Assembly (NCBI GenBank): GCA_034231615.1
Contig: CM067322.1
Location: forward strand, 54,445,685-54,509,684
DNA length: 64,000 bases
Source: Meghimatium bilineatum
Lineage: Eukaryota > Mollusca > Gastropoda > Stylommatophora > Philomycidae
Direction of reading: 5' to 3'
The notes under the pieces are model-generated. The model was not told the origin of the DNA. It saw only the letters and a list, made by a program, of their open reading frames with translations, and did not search any database. Within the stretch, counting starts at the first letter, position 1. Every line of letters starts with the position of its first letter. Shown one piece after another: positions 63,477 through 64,000 of this stretch. The translations under genes and the position numbers were made by a program.

Positions 63477-64000
63477 TCATTCATAATCAGACGAGTCAAA
63501 TAGGTCGATTACTGTTTTCGGCTGAACAAACAACAAACCTTCCTTTTTCCAATATTCCTCTTCTTGGCGTAACACATGATCCTCACATTTCACCCAGTAG
63601 TCTTTATGTATATTTGATAGAGCCTGATTTGTAAGTGTCTCAATATCACATAATTTGAAAGTTGTATTTGTAGATGCTACGTGTCCTTTAACTTTTGCCC
63701 AAATTAGCTCTATAGGATTTAAGTGTGCATGATATGGAGGTAGTCTCAAACATCTATGACCATGTTCTTCAATTAACTTGTCTATTTTAAATATCTTTGT
63801 TCGTTGTGTCTGTTTTACAAGGTTAAGCAATTTGGGTTTCAAGTACCTGTCGGTAACTGGTATGTGTTCTTTTATGAGCCACGTTTTGATTGCATCTTTT
63901 GTACTTGATGATGTTGGGATTCTATCTTCTACGTTCACTACGTTATGGTATGAAGCATTGTCCATTATCAGACAAGAATGTCTATCTAATATTGGAAGAA
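63477..64000 (-). CDS. IS630/Tc1/mariner-superfamily DDE transposase, C-terminal part
   Basis: The frame is open from the right edge to TGA at 63477-63479, so the start is outside the window. LIMDNASYHN holds the second catalytic Asp and HLNPIELIWAKVKGHV the catalytic Glu (NPIE-W signature). In between, 83 residues (including LKPKLLNLVKQ and GHRCLRLPPYHA) replace the 34-39 usual for Tc1/mariner. The C-terminus is acidic (DLFDSSDYE). It would catalyse cut-and-paste transposition in the nucleus. The part visible has no stop or frameshift. Confidence 0.8.
   Translation of the reverse strand, partial: LPILDRHSCLIMDNASYHNVVNVEDRIPTSSSTKDAIKTWLIKEHIPVTDRYLKPKLLNLVKQTQRTKIFKIDKLIEEHGHRCLRLPPYHAHLNPIELIWAKVKGHVASTNTTFKLCDIETLTNQALSNIHKDYWVKCEDHVLRQEEEYWKKEGLLFVQPKTVIDLFDSSDYE

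Overview
This is an AT-rich, intron-dominated eukaryotic window with one recognisable host gene. It is the 5' part of a para/SCN-type voltage-gated sodium channel on the minus strand. I joined 15 coding exons, from the ATG at 53716 down to 1615. Every junction has compatible phase, and together they give 2,406 nt (802 codons). They cover the cytoplasmic N-terminus, all of repeat I (S1-S6, including the selectivity-filter Asp), the I-II linker, and S1 of repeat II. The gene continues past the left edge. About 52 kb of genomic DNA therefore carries only 2.4 kb of coding sequence. The intron in repeat I S1 has U12-type AT-AC boundaries (ATATCC at the 5' end, AC at the 3' end).

The introns and the 10 kb upstream of the start codon are filled with decayed mobile DNA and tandem repeats. 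At least six kinds of non-LTR retrotransposon fragment are visible: RNase H-bearing copies, copies ending in a C2H2 finger, and several groups whose 3' ends finish in a TGATGATG-type tail. There are also a GIY-YIG remnant of a Penelope-like element, Tc1/mariner-type transposase pieces (one reading frame intact up to the right edge), candidate hAT-like and other MITEs, a SINE-like family, and a pseudogene of a widespread uncharacterised animal protein. Two nested insertions can be read with their target-site duplications: an RNase H LINE inside another LINE at 38.4-40.7 kb, and a Penelope-like piece inside a LINE at 47.1-47.9 kb.

Layout: 1-6 kb, exons 12-15 among LINE fragments. 6-11 kb, exons 10-11 and a 38-bp satellite. 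11-18 kb, SINE-like copy, pseudogene and LINEs. 18-28 kb, exons 6-9 and LINEs. 28-35 kb, microsatellites, a twin-hairpin locus, two satellites and exon 5. A 100-N gap lies at 35573. 36-45 kb, nested LINEs and exons 3-4. 46-54 kb, LINEs, satellites and exons 1-2. 54-64 kb, upstream region with transposon relics, a 49/72-bp satellite and the transposase.

Organism: an animal, because of the Nav gene. The mix of LINE tails, Penelope-like and DDE elements suggests a lophotrochozoan, perhaps a mollusc, but that is inference and no species is claimed. Nothing bacterial, no rRNA, no intact tRNA and no CRISPR array was seen.
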